From assembly GCA_039105265.1 (NCBI GenBank), contig JAPFFF010000012.1, positions 1,116,001 through 1,180,000 on the forward strand: DNA of 64,000 nucleotides, written 5' to 3'. Of this stretch, positions 1 to 11,781 are shown in pieces. The notes under the pieces were generated by a model that was not told where the DNA came from, searched no databases, and saw only the letters and a list, made by a program, of their open reading frames with translations. The position numbers and the translations under genes are program-made. Numbering within the stretch: position 1 is the first letter of the stretch; every line of letters starts with the position of its first letter. The stretch is from Tritrichomonas musculus (Eukaryota; Parabasalia; Tritrichomonadida; Tritrichomonadidae).

Positions 1-1345
1 CATATTGTTGCATAAGATAATAAATCAATACAATACTTGCACCAAGTAAAAGATAGTCAATAGTCTCTTGCCGACTTAGTGAATTCCTGAATAGTGCCTC
101 TAGTAAGAGTGTAGAAGGAAGCATTGATAAAAGTAAATAAAAGTCTTCGTCATCAATTATTTTTTGAATTGTTTGTAAAGTAAACAATTTTTTTGGGAGG
201 TCATCTTCCATTTTACGTCCTTTGTTGTTATCCAATAAGTAAGGAGCAATTCCAATAGTTTTTAAATCTTCTGCAGACCGTGTTTCATAAGAATCATATG
301 GAGAAACTAGGAATTCTTCAAGAGAGGATTTTCTGTAACGATCTCTTTTTGTCAGGTGCAATGGATCTGAAAAATGAATTAATACTGCAAATATTTTAAT
401 TATACCAACAGCACCAAGACTTAGGAATCTTTCGAAGTTACCAATAATTTTGTCGATGAATATATTTGCATATATGCTATAAGTGTTGTCACCATCAGTG
501 CCTAATCCGATAATACTTATGTTTTTTGGCATGAGTGATATGATCGATTCAATTTTTTCGCGTAACTCTTGTGTTGCCTTACCTGACGTCGACGGAATAC
601 ATGCAATTGGAAACTGTTTAAATTCTGGATTTAATGGTGCAAATGTCATACCGAATTCTGCTTGTATCACTGAGTTATAATTTAATTTAATAAATTCTAA
701 AAATTCGTTGTCATCATTAATAAATGTTTCTGCTAATTCTGGATCGATCTCTTTGAGATTTAGCACGCCATCAATCCTACCATTTTTGTTTACTTTGACA
801 TACGGTGTAACATATGCAGCATCAACCATGATAACTCCTTTTCCAGTAAAATTATTTGGTAAAAACCTTGACATGATATTCAAAATATTTTGTATATCGC
901 CATTAAAAATGTCGTCATGTATTCCTAAATTAGCGAGAGCTTGCTTTCTATATGTTGAAGCAGTTTTATATGTTGGAAACAATAAATTGGTATTTAAAAT
1001 ATTGAAGTAATGTGGACTCATCATGCTTAACAGTGCAAAGAATTCGTGAAGTCCATCATAACGTCTTCCTTGAGGAAATTTTGTTATATTATCCCATGTA
1101 GCGCCGATGAATCTTAATACTATTGGACTAATATTAATCGTTTTTTGTTTGTCTTCTGGTATATTCAATTTAATTTTCTGTAAGTCTGCTATTTGTCTTT
1201 TTAGCCTTGTATTCTCCAAAATTAACCTTTCATTTTCACCTTGTAATCTTTGATTGTCTTCTAAGAGCTTTTCGTAAGTTTGCTGAGATCTTGCTTTTGC
1301 TCCTGTTTCGGGAGTAAACCATGATGGATTTCGCTTAGGCGCCAT
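1..1345 (-). CDS. Putative DDE-like (P-element-like) transposase, 3' truncated by window edge
   Basis: I read an uninterrupted minus-strand frame of 448 codons from an ATG at 1345 to the window edge; no stop is reached. The N-terminus is basic (MAPKRNPSWFTPET), then a short coiled coil lies at about residues 22-60. Later come three acidic signatures: D175 in IMVDAAYV, D284 in LGTDGDN, and D327 in HFSDPLHLTKRDRYR. The last resembles the D-P-x-H-L-x-K-x-x-R block of P-element and related RNase H-fold transposases. From these I infer a transposase or a domesticated derivative. I see no terminal inverted repeat for it within the window. An initiator-like TCATT lies 11 bases upstream of the ATG. 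It could instead be a lineage-specific trichomonad family of unknown role. The frame is sure; the function is a motif-level guess. Confidence 0.55.
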   Translation of the reverse strand, partial: MAPKRNPSWFTPETGAKARSQQTYEKLLEDNQRLQGENERLILENTRLKRQIADLQKIKLNIPEDKQKTINISPIVLRFIGATWDNITKFPQGRRYDGLHEFFALLSMMSPHYFNILNTNLLFPTYKTASTYRKQALANLGIHDDIFNGDIQNILNIMSRFLPNNFTGKGVIMVDAAYVTPYVKVNKNGRIDGVLNLKEIDPELAETFINDDNEFLEFIKLNYNSVIQAEFGMTFAPLNPEFKQFPIACIPSTSGKATQELREKIESIISLMPKNISIIGLGTDGDNTYSIYANIFIDKIIGNFERFLSLGAVGIIKIFAVLIHFSDPLHLTKRDRYRKSSLEEFLVSPYDSYETRSAEDLKTIGIAPYLLDNNKGRKMEDDLPKKLFTLQTIQKIIDDEDFYLLLSMLPSTLLLEALFRNSLSRQETIDYLLLGASIVLIYYLMQQY

Positions 1346-1353
1346 TAAAAAAA

Positions 1354-1358
1354 AATGA
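1354..1358 (-). promoter_or_regulatory. Initiator (Inr)-like TCATT
   Basis: On the minus strand TCATT fits the trichomonad initiator TCA(+1)Y(T/A). The +1 A would be at 1356, 11 bases before the ATG at 1345. Very short leaders are known for this group. Confidence 0.4.
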
Positions 1359-1426
1359 TTCTATATTGAAAATTTCAGAGGTTTTTAAATTTGAAAGGAA
1401 AAAAAAGCATGACCACGAAAAATTAT

Positions 1427-2387
1427 AGAACATAGGAAACTCTCATAATCTTTTGAAATTAATATATAATAAAGTATATCATATTATAAGAATATTTTAA
1501 TAGAAAACATTTTCCCAATTTTGCGTATATACTGAGATATGATTAAAGAAAGTTGCCAAAATTGAGAGGAATTTCTATTCAAATGTAGTATAATTTTGTA
1601 ATTGATTTTTCTCGAAAATTTGGCGGACGATTTTTCTAAAAATTTAATATAATATATAATGCAATATATACTACTATTTAAGATAAATGTAATATACCGG
1701 TCATTCGTTGGCTCTGTTCTGGAATCGTTTTTTCCAAAAAAAATCGTAAAATCGGCTAAAAATAGTGTAAATCGCTTTATCTCGGGATATATACTTATAA
1801 TGCGCAATTTTTTTGCTTAATCGTGTTTTTAACATCATAATAAGAAAAATAACCAATTTTTGGGTAAAAATATTGAATTTTGGCCGATATTGTTAGTAAC
1901 GAGTTTTTTTGTATTTTTATCTTAATATAAAAAATCTCATTCTTCACGGATAGGAGTTTTTGGTTATTACTCTATATACAATAAACATACAATCCTATAA
2001 TTTTATAATCATATACAATACAGTAATGCAATTATTGTTATACTGATTATGTAGGTACACCTATTTTTTTTTCTGACATTTAATGCAAAAATACAGAAAT
2101 CAAATTTTTGAAATATATTTTATAAATAACTCGATGCAAAGCGAAGCTAATAAAAATATAACAATTGATATATATTAAGATGCTTGCAATATATATTCTT
2201 ATAATACCATAAATTTTGAAACATTTTTACATTTACGTCTGGAGACTCGTTATGAAAATCACAACTTTTTGAAAGACTCTCCGCCGCGATTTCGCTTAAA
2301 ATCTGAAATCATCAATAACTGTCTATGGTGAGTATATATTATTAATTTCGAAGCATATCGACATATCTCGAGAGTTTCCTATGTTCT
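1427..2387. mobile_element. Element A: 961-bp MITE-like element, AGAACATAGGAAACT ends
   Basis: The first 18 bases, AGAACATAGGAAACTCTC (1427-1444), recur perfectly inverted at 2370-2387. The inverted similarity extends a few bases outward (AATTATAG) with a 3-base offset. Nothing between the ends looks like a gene; the short frames there are low complexity. No clean target duplication is visible; the flanks AAAATTAT and ATAATTAA agree at 6 of 8 bases if the offset is allowed for. I infer a non-autonomous DNA transposon. Its terminus matches elements B and C. Confidence 0.7.
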
Positions 2388-2819
2388 TCTATAATTAATT
2401 TTTTATTGATTCATGTATTTTTTTAAAGTGAATTTTGATTTTAGAAAACAAAATTTTATGATATGACTTGTTATATGAAATACTTTAAATTTTATTTAGA
2501 AAAGACTTTTTTATTTGAAAATCAAGTAAAAGTTTGTCAAAACAGGATAATCTTTTAAAATCTGAAATAGTTATTAATATATCTTAATATTGTATTCAAA
2601 CATGAAATAAAAGAAAGAAATGCCAATATTTTTTAATTATATAAGTGATTAGTAACATTAATTAATAGCAAAATGAACTAAAATGCATAGTATAAACTAT
2701 GAAAAAAAGATAAAAAATATAAAACAAGTAAATGAATAGTTTGTATTATTTTAAATTTGTAGATTTCAAAGCTTAATATAAAAAAATATTACGTAACTTA
2801 AATTTATGTATAATTTCTC
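2388..2819. other. AT-rich intergenic stretch, nothing recognised
   Basis: About 430 bases of AT-rich DNA between element A and repeat F. I see no frame with protein character and no clear repeat arm. Confidence 0.5.
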
Positions 2820-3236
2820 TTTTCATAAGTCATCTAAACAATAAATTAACTGACAATGAAAATCAGAAAAAAATATGATACAAAAAAAAATCAATTAACT
2901 TTCAAGAAAAAAGGTTTTCTGATATTAAAAATTGCAATTAAATAGAATAATAGAGAAAATAATTTCAAAAAACAATTTTTGCGAAAATTATCAGAAGCAT
3001 TATTCTAATGAAATAAAAATTTTTATTAAAAAGGATTAAAAAGCTTGTAAATTTTTTAATAAACCTTTTTTTATATAAATATTTATTCCACATTATGAGA
3101 TAAATGAATTTTAAAAACTTCGGGTCAAAAACCGCTTTGGGTAGGCGGTAATTTGCGACCCCTGGTCAAAATATACCTAAAATTTTTGACCCGATTGAAA
3201 ATGGGTAAATCGGGTACCCCTTACAAGGTCTATTTA
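2820..3236 (+). repeat. Repeat F, copy 1 (inverted partner near 55.3 kb)
   Basis: The GC-richer core at about 3118-3230 (CGGGTCAAAAACCGC ... GGGTACCCCTTACAAGGTC) recurs almost base for base on the other strand at 55304-55420. Weaker similarity continues upstream into the AT-rich part (for example the TATTAAAAAGGATTAAA stretch). The copy ends where element B begins. After B the sequence resumes with TTTACTAAA, consistent with B having inserted at the end of this repeat. The family is unknown. Confidence 0.7.
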
Positions 3237-3237
3237 C

Positions 3238-4428
3238 AGAACGTAGGAAACTATTTGACCTCCGACTACTTGCATATATGGAATATTTATTTATTATTAA
3301 TGATATATTTAGTTAATATATTTAATAAAATATTAAATTTTCTAACGGTACGTTTTGAGATATTATCAAACATTTTTAATCCCAAAATTAACCCAAAAAC
3401 TAAAAATTCAATGGTTTATAATAATTTTAATGCGAAAATAATGAAAATATTTTTCATCAAAACAAAGGAAATTCGATAAATTATGCATGAAAATGCGTAT
3501 TATTATCGAGCGGTAGTATTATTAAAGAAGTTTACACAGCTAAGAATCAACACGAATGAATGCAATCCAGATTATGCCATAACTCAAGAAAAATTCAAAA
3601 TTTGAAAAAGCAAACAGCAGTATGATTTAACTTACAAGCTCTTATCTTTGTATATTTGGTTATTTTATAAGCTTTGCTCTTCAAAAGTTGAAACAAATAT
3701 TCAGTTTCAAAAAGCTATTCAATCATCTTTTACTACTTGTTTTTAACGTATTTATCGTGGTAAAAGACTATTTTACGTACCAAATTTTACCTATTTGCAT
3801 ATGATATGAATCGAAAATCATATCTTCATTTATTGCTAAGATAAAAAAGCAATACCTAAAAACTTTAGTAAAATAATGCGTATTATTTTTATATGATTTA
3901 TTAAAATATAGTTTTTTTAAATACTTACCGAAATAAATATAATATATTAAAGATTTTAATATGGTCAATTTTACAATTATTCTCTCAAATTATACGTTTT
4001 TTTGTGTATACCATTTTGGCCCATCAAATATTGTGATAAAAAAATTGAAATAACTACTAAAATAAGAATATTGGGAATTGTTACGCATTAAAAGGAAACA
4101 TTATTATATAAATATATTTTCAATAAAATGATAATTGAAAATATTCAGATAGTAAAATATGTTAATCCTTCATTTTGTTCATTTTTTTATTTTATTTTTC
4201 AATGCTTTTTTGACGATAGGTATTGAATTTTCATGTAAACTTTTCATTTAATATTTCGCCTTTCAAATGATACGTGATGTAATTAATTTAAACTCTTTTA
4301 ATTAATTATTTACTTATAAAGATACTTATTAATATACAAGTGAAATTGTTTTTCAAATCTTTATATATTCACCTAAAAAGAGTGTTTTTTGTTTTAACGT
4401 ATTTAACCGGCATAGTTTCCTACGTTCT
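3238..4428. mobile_element. Element B: 1,191-bp MITE-like element, AGAACGTAGGAAACT ends
   Basis: AGAACGTAGGAAACTAT (17 bases) at 3238-3254 recurs perfectly inverted at 4412-4428. The flanking 8-mers CTATTTAC and GAATTTAC agree at 6 of 8 bases, consistent with an aged 8-bp target duplication. No credible coding frame lies inside. The terminus differs from that of element A by one base in its first 15, so A and B belong to one family. I infer a non-autonomous DNA transposon. Confidence 0.75.
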
Positions 4429-4489
4429 GAATTTACTAAAAAAAAAATAAAAATTTAACTTTTTAAATATAAAAATTTTTAAATAGTAA

Positions 4490-5650
4490 ATTCCCTTTTT
4501 TTTTTTTTGGGGAACTTTTTTTAGCCCCCAAAAATTGAAAGGAAAAATGGGGGAAAAAATGTAAAAATGTGATTTTTAGCCCCCACTTTTTTGAAAACTT
4601 TTTCAATTGAAAATAATCGTAAATAAATTTAAAAAAAAGAGCAAAAAAAGCATATTAAAATAAAATAAATGCAAAAAAAAGGAAGTTATATGTTAAAAAA
4701 CCTATAAAGATAAAAATAAAACGAAAAATTCTAAAAAACATCAATAATTCTTGATGATTACTTTATTTCGATAAACAATTTAATGATAGATGGAATAAAA
4801 AGGTAAAGAATCATTAACTCATACTGGAAATTATATATTATCTCAAAAAAAGCCATAAAGCTGGTGCTTATATTAACATGAATAAATTATTATATTTCAT
4901 ATTCATTATAAAAATATGAAAGTATAATGTCTGGTTTAAGTTTAAGATCTTTTTGGGTAAAAAGAAAATGCTGCTGCGTTAAATAATTTAATTAAATTGA
5001 TCCCAAATAAGAATTAGTGTGTTTCACTTCTTACCCAAATTTTTGTGAGAATATATGGCTGTAATAGAAACTTTTTGAAAATATTTCGACCATATAAACT
5101 ATCAAAAATATATAAAAAAAATCGTTTAGTAAAAGCAAAATAAAGTCGTTTAGTTTTTTTTCATGAACAACTAAAAAGATTAAAAATAGAGAAATTCTTT
5201 GGTGAATAAAATAATAAACGATATTCAAAAATAATTACACATAAATAACCAAAAACGCAAAAAAAATATTTTGAATATATAATCTTTGATTAAACAAAAC
5301 ATTATATATACAGAAAATATTATGAATAAAATCTTTAATCATTGTATTTCTATCAAATTCAAGAGATAAGATGTCCTTTTTACCTATAAATAGAGATAAA
5401 TAATAATATCTTTTTATAATTTCAACCAATTCTATTTATTTATTTAGTAATATACATATACGAGCAACAAAGAAAAAATATTTTGGGAAATACTTGTGAA
5501 ATGTAAAGTCTATGGGATGAAAAACACTTATGAATAAAAAAAAATGGGGGCTAAAATACAACTTTCAATAAAAAAATAAACAAAAAATCATTTAGCCCCC
5601 AAAAAGAAATGTGATATGAAAAATGGGGGCTAGAATGCATTTTCCCTTTT
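4490..5650. mobile_element. Element D: inverted-repeat element with repeated AGCCCCCA boxes
   Basis: Against an AT background, AGCCCCCA boxes occur near 4523 and 4578 on the left, and as TGGGGGCT near 5545 and 5624 on the right. Each arm also carries an oppositely oriented G5/C5 box (near 4549 and 5594). Runs of CCCTTTTTTTT flank both sides. The arms are imperfectly inverted, and the boundaries are approximate. I see no gene inside. I infer an old non-autonomous inverted-repeat element of a different family from A, B and C. Confidence 0.5.
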
Positions 5651-5686
5651 TTTTTTGTCTTTTTCAATTTTTTTTTTTACTTTTTC

Positions 5687-6879
5687 AGAGGTATGGAAAC
5701 TAACTTTTGTGAGAATTCATGAAAAATGTAAAAATGCAATTATCTTATTATATTAAATAAAAAAATTAAATTTTATACAAATTTAAAATTTGTATAAATA
5801 TGTTAATATGAAAAAAATAAATTATAACTAAATTTAAAAGAAATGACAATATATTACTATTTTCTAAAACGCTCAATGCAACATTAATTTTAAAAAAAAT
5901 ATCTATCAGAGTTAACTACAACATTGGAAAAAAGAGCTCAAAATGATCAAAAATCTTTTTTTATTACGAAAAAAACATTTTTATGAAATCTTTGGTGATG
6001 TGATGTTTTGAGAAGGCAAAAAATCTTTCATTCCTGGACTTATCGTACATTTTTATTTTACTAAAATTTTATATACTTAAATATCTAATTATATTTAAGA
6101 AAATATTAAATTTTTATAGATTGTAAATAAAGATATTTCCAAAAAAAAGAAAATATTTGTAAATCTATGAAAACAAAAGAAATAATGAGTACAATTTCAT
6201 GTTAAAAAATAAAATAATCTTAGAAATTGCAAATTTAAAACAAGAAATCTGAAGTCTTCGACTTTAATGAAATCTATTAAAAGAAAAATCTGATAAATTA
6301 ATTGCAATCAATATAAATCATGATATAAAAAATTATGATTGGCCAAAAAAATAATTTAGAAACAAGCATAAAAATGAATTTTAATTGTTCAAATGATATT
6401 TGATGATTTTGGAACAAATGAAAAGCATGAAAGCTCAAAAGGAATTATAGGAAAAAAAAAAAACACTATTTTTTTAGAAAACATGCGATTAAATGGAATA
6501 ATATCATTCATAAAAATAAGTAAATGTTTTTATTTTATTTGTTTTTTTCATATATAAATATATCAAATCGAAAATAAAAATTTTTAATGATAAAATCATT
6601 TTTTTTTATTCGTATGAAATTATAAGGATTTAAAAGTCAAATATTTTTATTCTCTTCTGATTTATTTTAAAAAAAAGTTTATTTTTGTAAATTTATATAT
6701 TCTATAGTTTATTGTTTTTTTTTGTGAAAGTTTGATTCAAATTATTAATATTTGTTTATCTTTAAAATCTATCTGCAAAAATTTAATTAAATTTTATATA
6801 TATATTATATGTTTTATATTAATTATAATATGTTAATATTAAATTTGATTTGTCCAGGAATTAGAGTTTCCGTACCTCT
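5687..6879. mobile_element. Element C: 1,193-bp MITE-like element with exact 8-bp target duplication
   Basis: AGAGGTATGGAAACT at 5687-5701 recurs inverted at 6865-6879 with one mismatch (AGAGGTACGGAAACT). ACTTTTTC stands directly before the element (5679-5686) and directly after it (6880-6887), an exact 8-bp target duplication. This fixes both ends. Known families with 8-bp duplications include P and hAT; the terminus does not fit the usual hAT start. No gene is visible inside. Confidence 0.85.
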
Positions 6880-6993
6880 ACTTTTTCTCAAAAGTAGCTC
6901 CATAAACTTCAGAAATGGAAAGGATAACAATCAAAAAGTGAAATTGAAAAGAATTCCAGTTTGTCGAACCTACTTTTTGAGCTTCGCTCTTTT

Positions 6994-6994
6994 T

Positions 6995-7038
<44 letters not shown>
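6994..7038. repeat. Poly-T tract, about 43 bases
   Basis: A run of T interrupted by nothing, flanked by CTCTTTTTCA and CAGAGAAAA. The same flanks recur around a shorter T run just right of element E (10433-10467). Frames through this tract give only polyphenylalanine and are not genes. Confidence 0.9.
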
Positions 7039-7432
7039 CAGAGAAAACAGAGTAATTACAATGTGTGTGGAAACTTCCTTGTTTTAAAATATGGTCAAAT
7101 TATTGATGTTCTATTAGATATTATTATTTTTATTATACATATATAATATCATTTAATCATTTTATTTATAAATATTCTTACGTTAGATAATGATATATTT
7201 AAAATAATACGAAAAAATAATTGAATAGAAATTTATAATTTTTCATAGAATTTTTTGATTTTTTGAAAATAAAAACATAATTAAAATTAAATATTTCCTA
7301 TGTTGACATTTATTATATTTATATATTTACTGATTTAATATTTGTATTTACTTTTATTGATTTATATTGATATTTATTTTATATAATTATTTTTTTTTAT
7401 AAGTGATATTGATAATAAATTAATTAATTATG

Positions 7433-8538
7433 TAAACTAGTCAAACAATTTATTTTTTCTATGCTCAATTGAAATTGAAAGAGTTAAGTGAAACTCTTTT
7501 GAGAGAAATAAAAAATGTAAAATATAGAAAATATTTTATAATTATTCATTAATACCCATGTCTTTTACTATTAATTATAATTTTATATTATTTATATATA
7601 ATAATTATTTTTATTATATATTATAGTAATAATAATAATAATATATAATTAATTATTCGATGCGGTAAATCTTATTTAATAAATTCTTAGCATAAATTAA
7701 TAACTCATATCACTAAGTTCAGAAAAAATAAAATCATTAAAAATGGTTATTATTAAAGAAATTGCTATATATTTTATATATTATATACTAATATATATAT
7801 TTGAAATATATATTAAAAATATTATTACTTAGATATTCTCATAAAATAAAAAGATATTTTTATTTAAAACTAAAAGTTCAGAAAATATTCATATCACTTA
7901 GAGCTAATTATTTTAATAATAAGAAAAAAGCATAAAAAATATGCAAATATGATATTTCAATATTAAATAATTTATATTTATTTGGATATAATGCTATACA
8001 AAAAATTTAAAGTTTTAAAATAAAATGATTATGAATATATTTAAAAGATATTTTATAGTTCTTTTTCTGAACTTAGTGATATGAGTTTTTTCTGAACTTT
8101 TAGTTTCAAATATTAATATCTTGTTTTAGATATATATATATTCATCCATAATTTGCTATATTTAATATATTGTAGAGTATAAAATATATATGATTATAAT
8201 TAGTTTACGATAAAATAAAACAAAAAAAATATTTATGATTTTATCCTATAGATTGATGTGATATGAATCATCTCACTTTATTCAGAATTTATAAAATCGG
8301 ATTTATTTCATATAATAATATATCAAATACTTAATACTAATCATTATATATATATATAAAGAATAATAAAGATTATAAGATGGTAATATTATATAATTAA
8401 TTATAATCATGCTGGATATATATATAAATATTATTTTAATTTTCTATATTTTACATTTTTTATTTATTTCAAAAAAGTATCACTTAACTCTTTCAATTTC
8501 AATTGAGCATAGAAAAAATAAAATATTTGACTAGTTTA
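7433..8538. mobile_element. Nested element inside E: about 1.1 kb with ~100-bp inverted arms
   Basis: The left arm starts TAAACTAGTCAAA at 7433 and runs through CTATGCTCAATTGAAATTG to about 7545. The right arm (about 8432-8538) is its inverted copy with scattered differences. Flanking 8-mers TAATTATG and TTAAAATG agree at only 5 of 8 bases, so a target duplication is not established. No gene is inside. I infer an element inserted into E. Confidence 0.7.
7702..8087. repeat. Innermost inverted repeat, 386 bp, AACTCATATCACTAAGTTCAG arms
   Basis: AACTCATATCACTAAGTTCA (from 7702) recurs inverted, ending at 8087. A second overlapping inverted pair, AAACTAAAAGTTCAGAAAA, lies at about 7867-7885 and 8091-8110. 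These make a third nesting level inside element E. It may be a small MITE or part of the structure of the 7433-8538 element. Confidence 0.6.
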
Positions 8539-10437
8539 TTAAAATGTATGGAAACTCGAAAAAAACAAAATAGAAATAACTAGTGGTTTTTAAATCATCA
8601 TATTTTATAATATGTTTTTATATTGTATTTTATATTATTATAATAGCCATAAAATATTATATTTAAATTTTATTGTGAGATATATGCAAAATATTTAAAT
8701 TGAATAAAAAAAAACTATTAAATATTCAAAAATACGATTCAAGTAATCTATTATGTGAATCAATAAAAATTTATTATACATTGGAAATATGAATGATTAT
8801 AAATTATTATATATATAATTATTAATTATAATTTAGGTTTCGAAAAATTAAATAAGATATTGGAAATTTAAACTATGATTTTAATTTCAATAAAATGTTA
8901 TTAATTTTTTTGAATGATTACATACAATAATTTGAGAAAATAAAAATCTATCATTATTTTCATTAATAATGAGAAATTAAAATAGCACATACAATTATTT
9001 ATGAATGCTTTATCAAAATATTTTTATACCTTTGAATTATAAATGAGTTTTTAATTTTGAATGCATTTGGAGATTTATAATTATATATGTATTTATTTGT
9101 AAATAATTTTTGTGTTTCATTTTATATTTATTTTATCATATTTATATCATATATTTAATATAAATTCTATTTAGGAAATTGTTTTAATAAGATAAAAATA
9201 AATAATCCAAATTTTATACTCACAAAATATTTGAAGAGCTTTTATGTAAAAATTTATGCAAACATAAATATCCTAAAATAGAAACATATTTAACCTAATT
9301 GGCTCGGTAAAACCTCATTATATTTTATATTATAAGGCATATGTTGTTTAGAGCTTGTAATATTATTCCAGTCTTTCCAGAAAATTCAAGATTTTTTGTG
9401 AGAACCAAAAAACGTGCTTATTCAAAAAAATGAATATTAAAATAAAATAGACGTTTATTTGAGAGGATTTGGTTTTCAAACATTTTTATCTTTTTTTAAT
9501 GGCTATATCAAGTTTCTTTGCCTCGATAAAAAACCATTAATTTTATTATATAATAACATATCCGAAAATTATATTAAACGGTTAAGCCAATCTCTCCAGA
9601 AAAATCACATTTTTTTTAGTCGTAAATTTCTTTAATAATATCTTCATAATTAGTGAAATAATAAGTGATATAAAATACAAACTAGCATTCAAAAACAATA
9701 AAACATATGTTAAGCAAATACAAATGCCTATATATGATGTTATCATGCAGATATTCCATTTTGATGAGAAAAAATTAATTGGTCTATAAAGTTAAATATA
9801 TATAATACATCATAAGTATGATATGAATAATCAATGTTACCGATCAATATTTACTATATAAAAAGATAAAAATATTTCAAAAAACATTCCATACATTTGT
9901 TTATTATAAAAAATAATTCATAAACAATTGAATATTTTTTTTTTATAATAAATTAAATAAAACTCAAAATGATATGATATATCATCCGATAAATTGGCAA
10001 GAAATAACTGGAATATATCATATATACAAAATAAATATATAATTAATAAATTTAATAAAAGTTTTAATTGTTAAAATTTTAGATAAATATTGAGATAATA
10101 ATGATTTTTTATCTCTTGTAATATTTTATTTTTTCTCGATAAATCACAATAATATTCTAATAATAATGGAAAATATAATAATAGCTATCCAATAAAAAAA
10201 TGAATATATTTATATATAACAAAAAAATTTATAATTGAGAAATATTTGATGAAATATATCCAAAAAATTAATATGCAATTGGCCCAAAAAAAGTATCCAC
10301 AATGATATAATATAATTAATAATCCTAGAATATATAACTTATATCCGCAAATATAATCAAGATAAGCTTAAAACCAATAAAATACAAATTTTAAAATAAC
10401 GTATTTTTTAGTTTCCACACACATGTAATTACACTCT

Positions 10438-11781
10438 TTTTCATTCAATTTTTTTTCAGAGAAAAGTTGATGAATATGAGATTTTTTTATTTTTAATTTA
10501 GTGAGTTTCTTTATATACCTAAATATAAGTAAGAATACCTAAGCTTGAAAGATAATATTAATGAATTGTTGATTTTGAGAAATCACAAAGAATACAGGAA
10601 TCAATGATGCATCATTATATTAGAGATATTATATTACTTTATATTTCTTATATTATATATTTTAATCTATTTAATAACCAAAATTAAGGAATGATTATTT
10701 ATATTAATAGATATTTATATTGTATGAGGGTTAAAAGAAAAAAACTCATTTTTCTTAATAATTATATTGTACATCATTTCTATAACATATATTTAACAAT
10801 AATATTTAATCAAATATTTATATTAAAATTTTATTTAAATATTTATCCAGGAATTATTATTATATGAAGTAAATACAAATATAAGGTGAAAATAAAAACG
10901 GTTATAGGTCAATAATAATTTATCTATCAAAATTGAGAGATTGCTTTTGAGAATTCAATTTTGAATAAGAAGAAAATATATATTTAAAATCTTTTTCCAG
11001 ATGAAAAAAATAATATTTTCCAATAAAAATCAAAAATGTTATAATTATATGAACTTTATTTATTTATAAACAGAATATTAATGAGAAATTGGTATTTTAT
11101 CTCTAAAATCCGAAAGATCTGCTTAAAAATGATATTGATTGATATAGTTCATACTGATCAACCTCTTAATTAAGTCGAAAAAAATATAATTATGAAGAGA
11201 TTAAAAATGAAGATTAGATTATTATGAGATAAATGAAGAATTAAAAAAAACCTTTTATTATTTCATTTATTTATTAAATTAACTAATATTTCAGAATTAA
11301 GATACTTTTCTTTTTTAATTTGATTTATTTTTATTATCTGTTTGCTTAATTTTTTTTTGGATATTTTGATTCTTATATTCCATTTTTTTCAATATTATGA
11401 TTTGTAAACTTCACAAATATAATAAATATAAATATCTTGGAAATATCTAATTAAAATCCTAAAATATACTTTTAAATATTTATTATTATTATATTTAAAA
11501 AATAATAATTGAGGAAAATATTAATTATCATACAAATGGGAGTGTAGTTACCTTTGCATAATCATGTATCAAGAATAATACTTAATGTAATCAAACATAA
11601 ACAATATTAATATTTATATTACAAAGCATTATTAATAATTATATTATTATCATATTTGAATGAATTTCGAAAAGATATAATTATATTTTTGATATTTTTT
11701 TTTTTTTTTAATAAATTATATAGACTATATAATTATCATTAATAACGCAGAATTTAATAAATAATAATAAGATTCACATTT
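10438..11781. other. AT-rich intergenic region, no gene seen
   Basis: About 1.3 kb of very AT-rich DNA downstream of the coiled-coil gene. It starts with the T-rich CAGAGAAAA motif shared with the left flank of element E. I see no coding frame or strong repeat. Confidence 0.5.

Larger units (their letters stand above)
7049..10437. mobile_element. Element E: 3.4-kb inverted-repeat element, GGAAACT-type ends, with nested elements
   Basis: The left end starts AGAGTAATTAC and continues to TGTGTGTGGAAACT (7049-7075). The same block is inverted at 10410-10437 with small indels, giving about 27 bases of terminal repeat. The outer AGA and inner GGAAACT match elements A, B and C. The flanks are not a simple 8-bp duplication. 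Both sides instead carry TTTTCATT-poly-T-CAGAGAAAA in the same orientation. At least two further inverted-repeat structures lie inside. No credible gene is present; 8540-10400 holds only AT-rich sequence. Confidence 0.65.

Noticed and set aside
1484-1807. 107-codon minus-strand frame inside element A
   Set aside because: Low complexity, no motif, and it sits within a MITE; likely chance in AT-rich DNA.
6809-7146. Frames through the poly-T tract
   Set aside because: Mostly polyphenylalanine, spanning element boundaries.
9290-9620. Possible further inverted or direct repeat pair (TCTTTCCAGAAAA and TCTCTCCAGAAAA)
   Set aside because: The similarity is short and loose, within what AT-rich sequence gives by chance.
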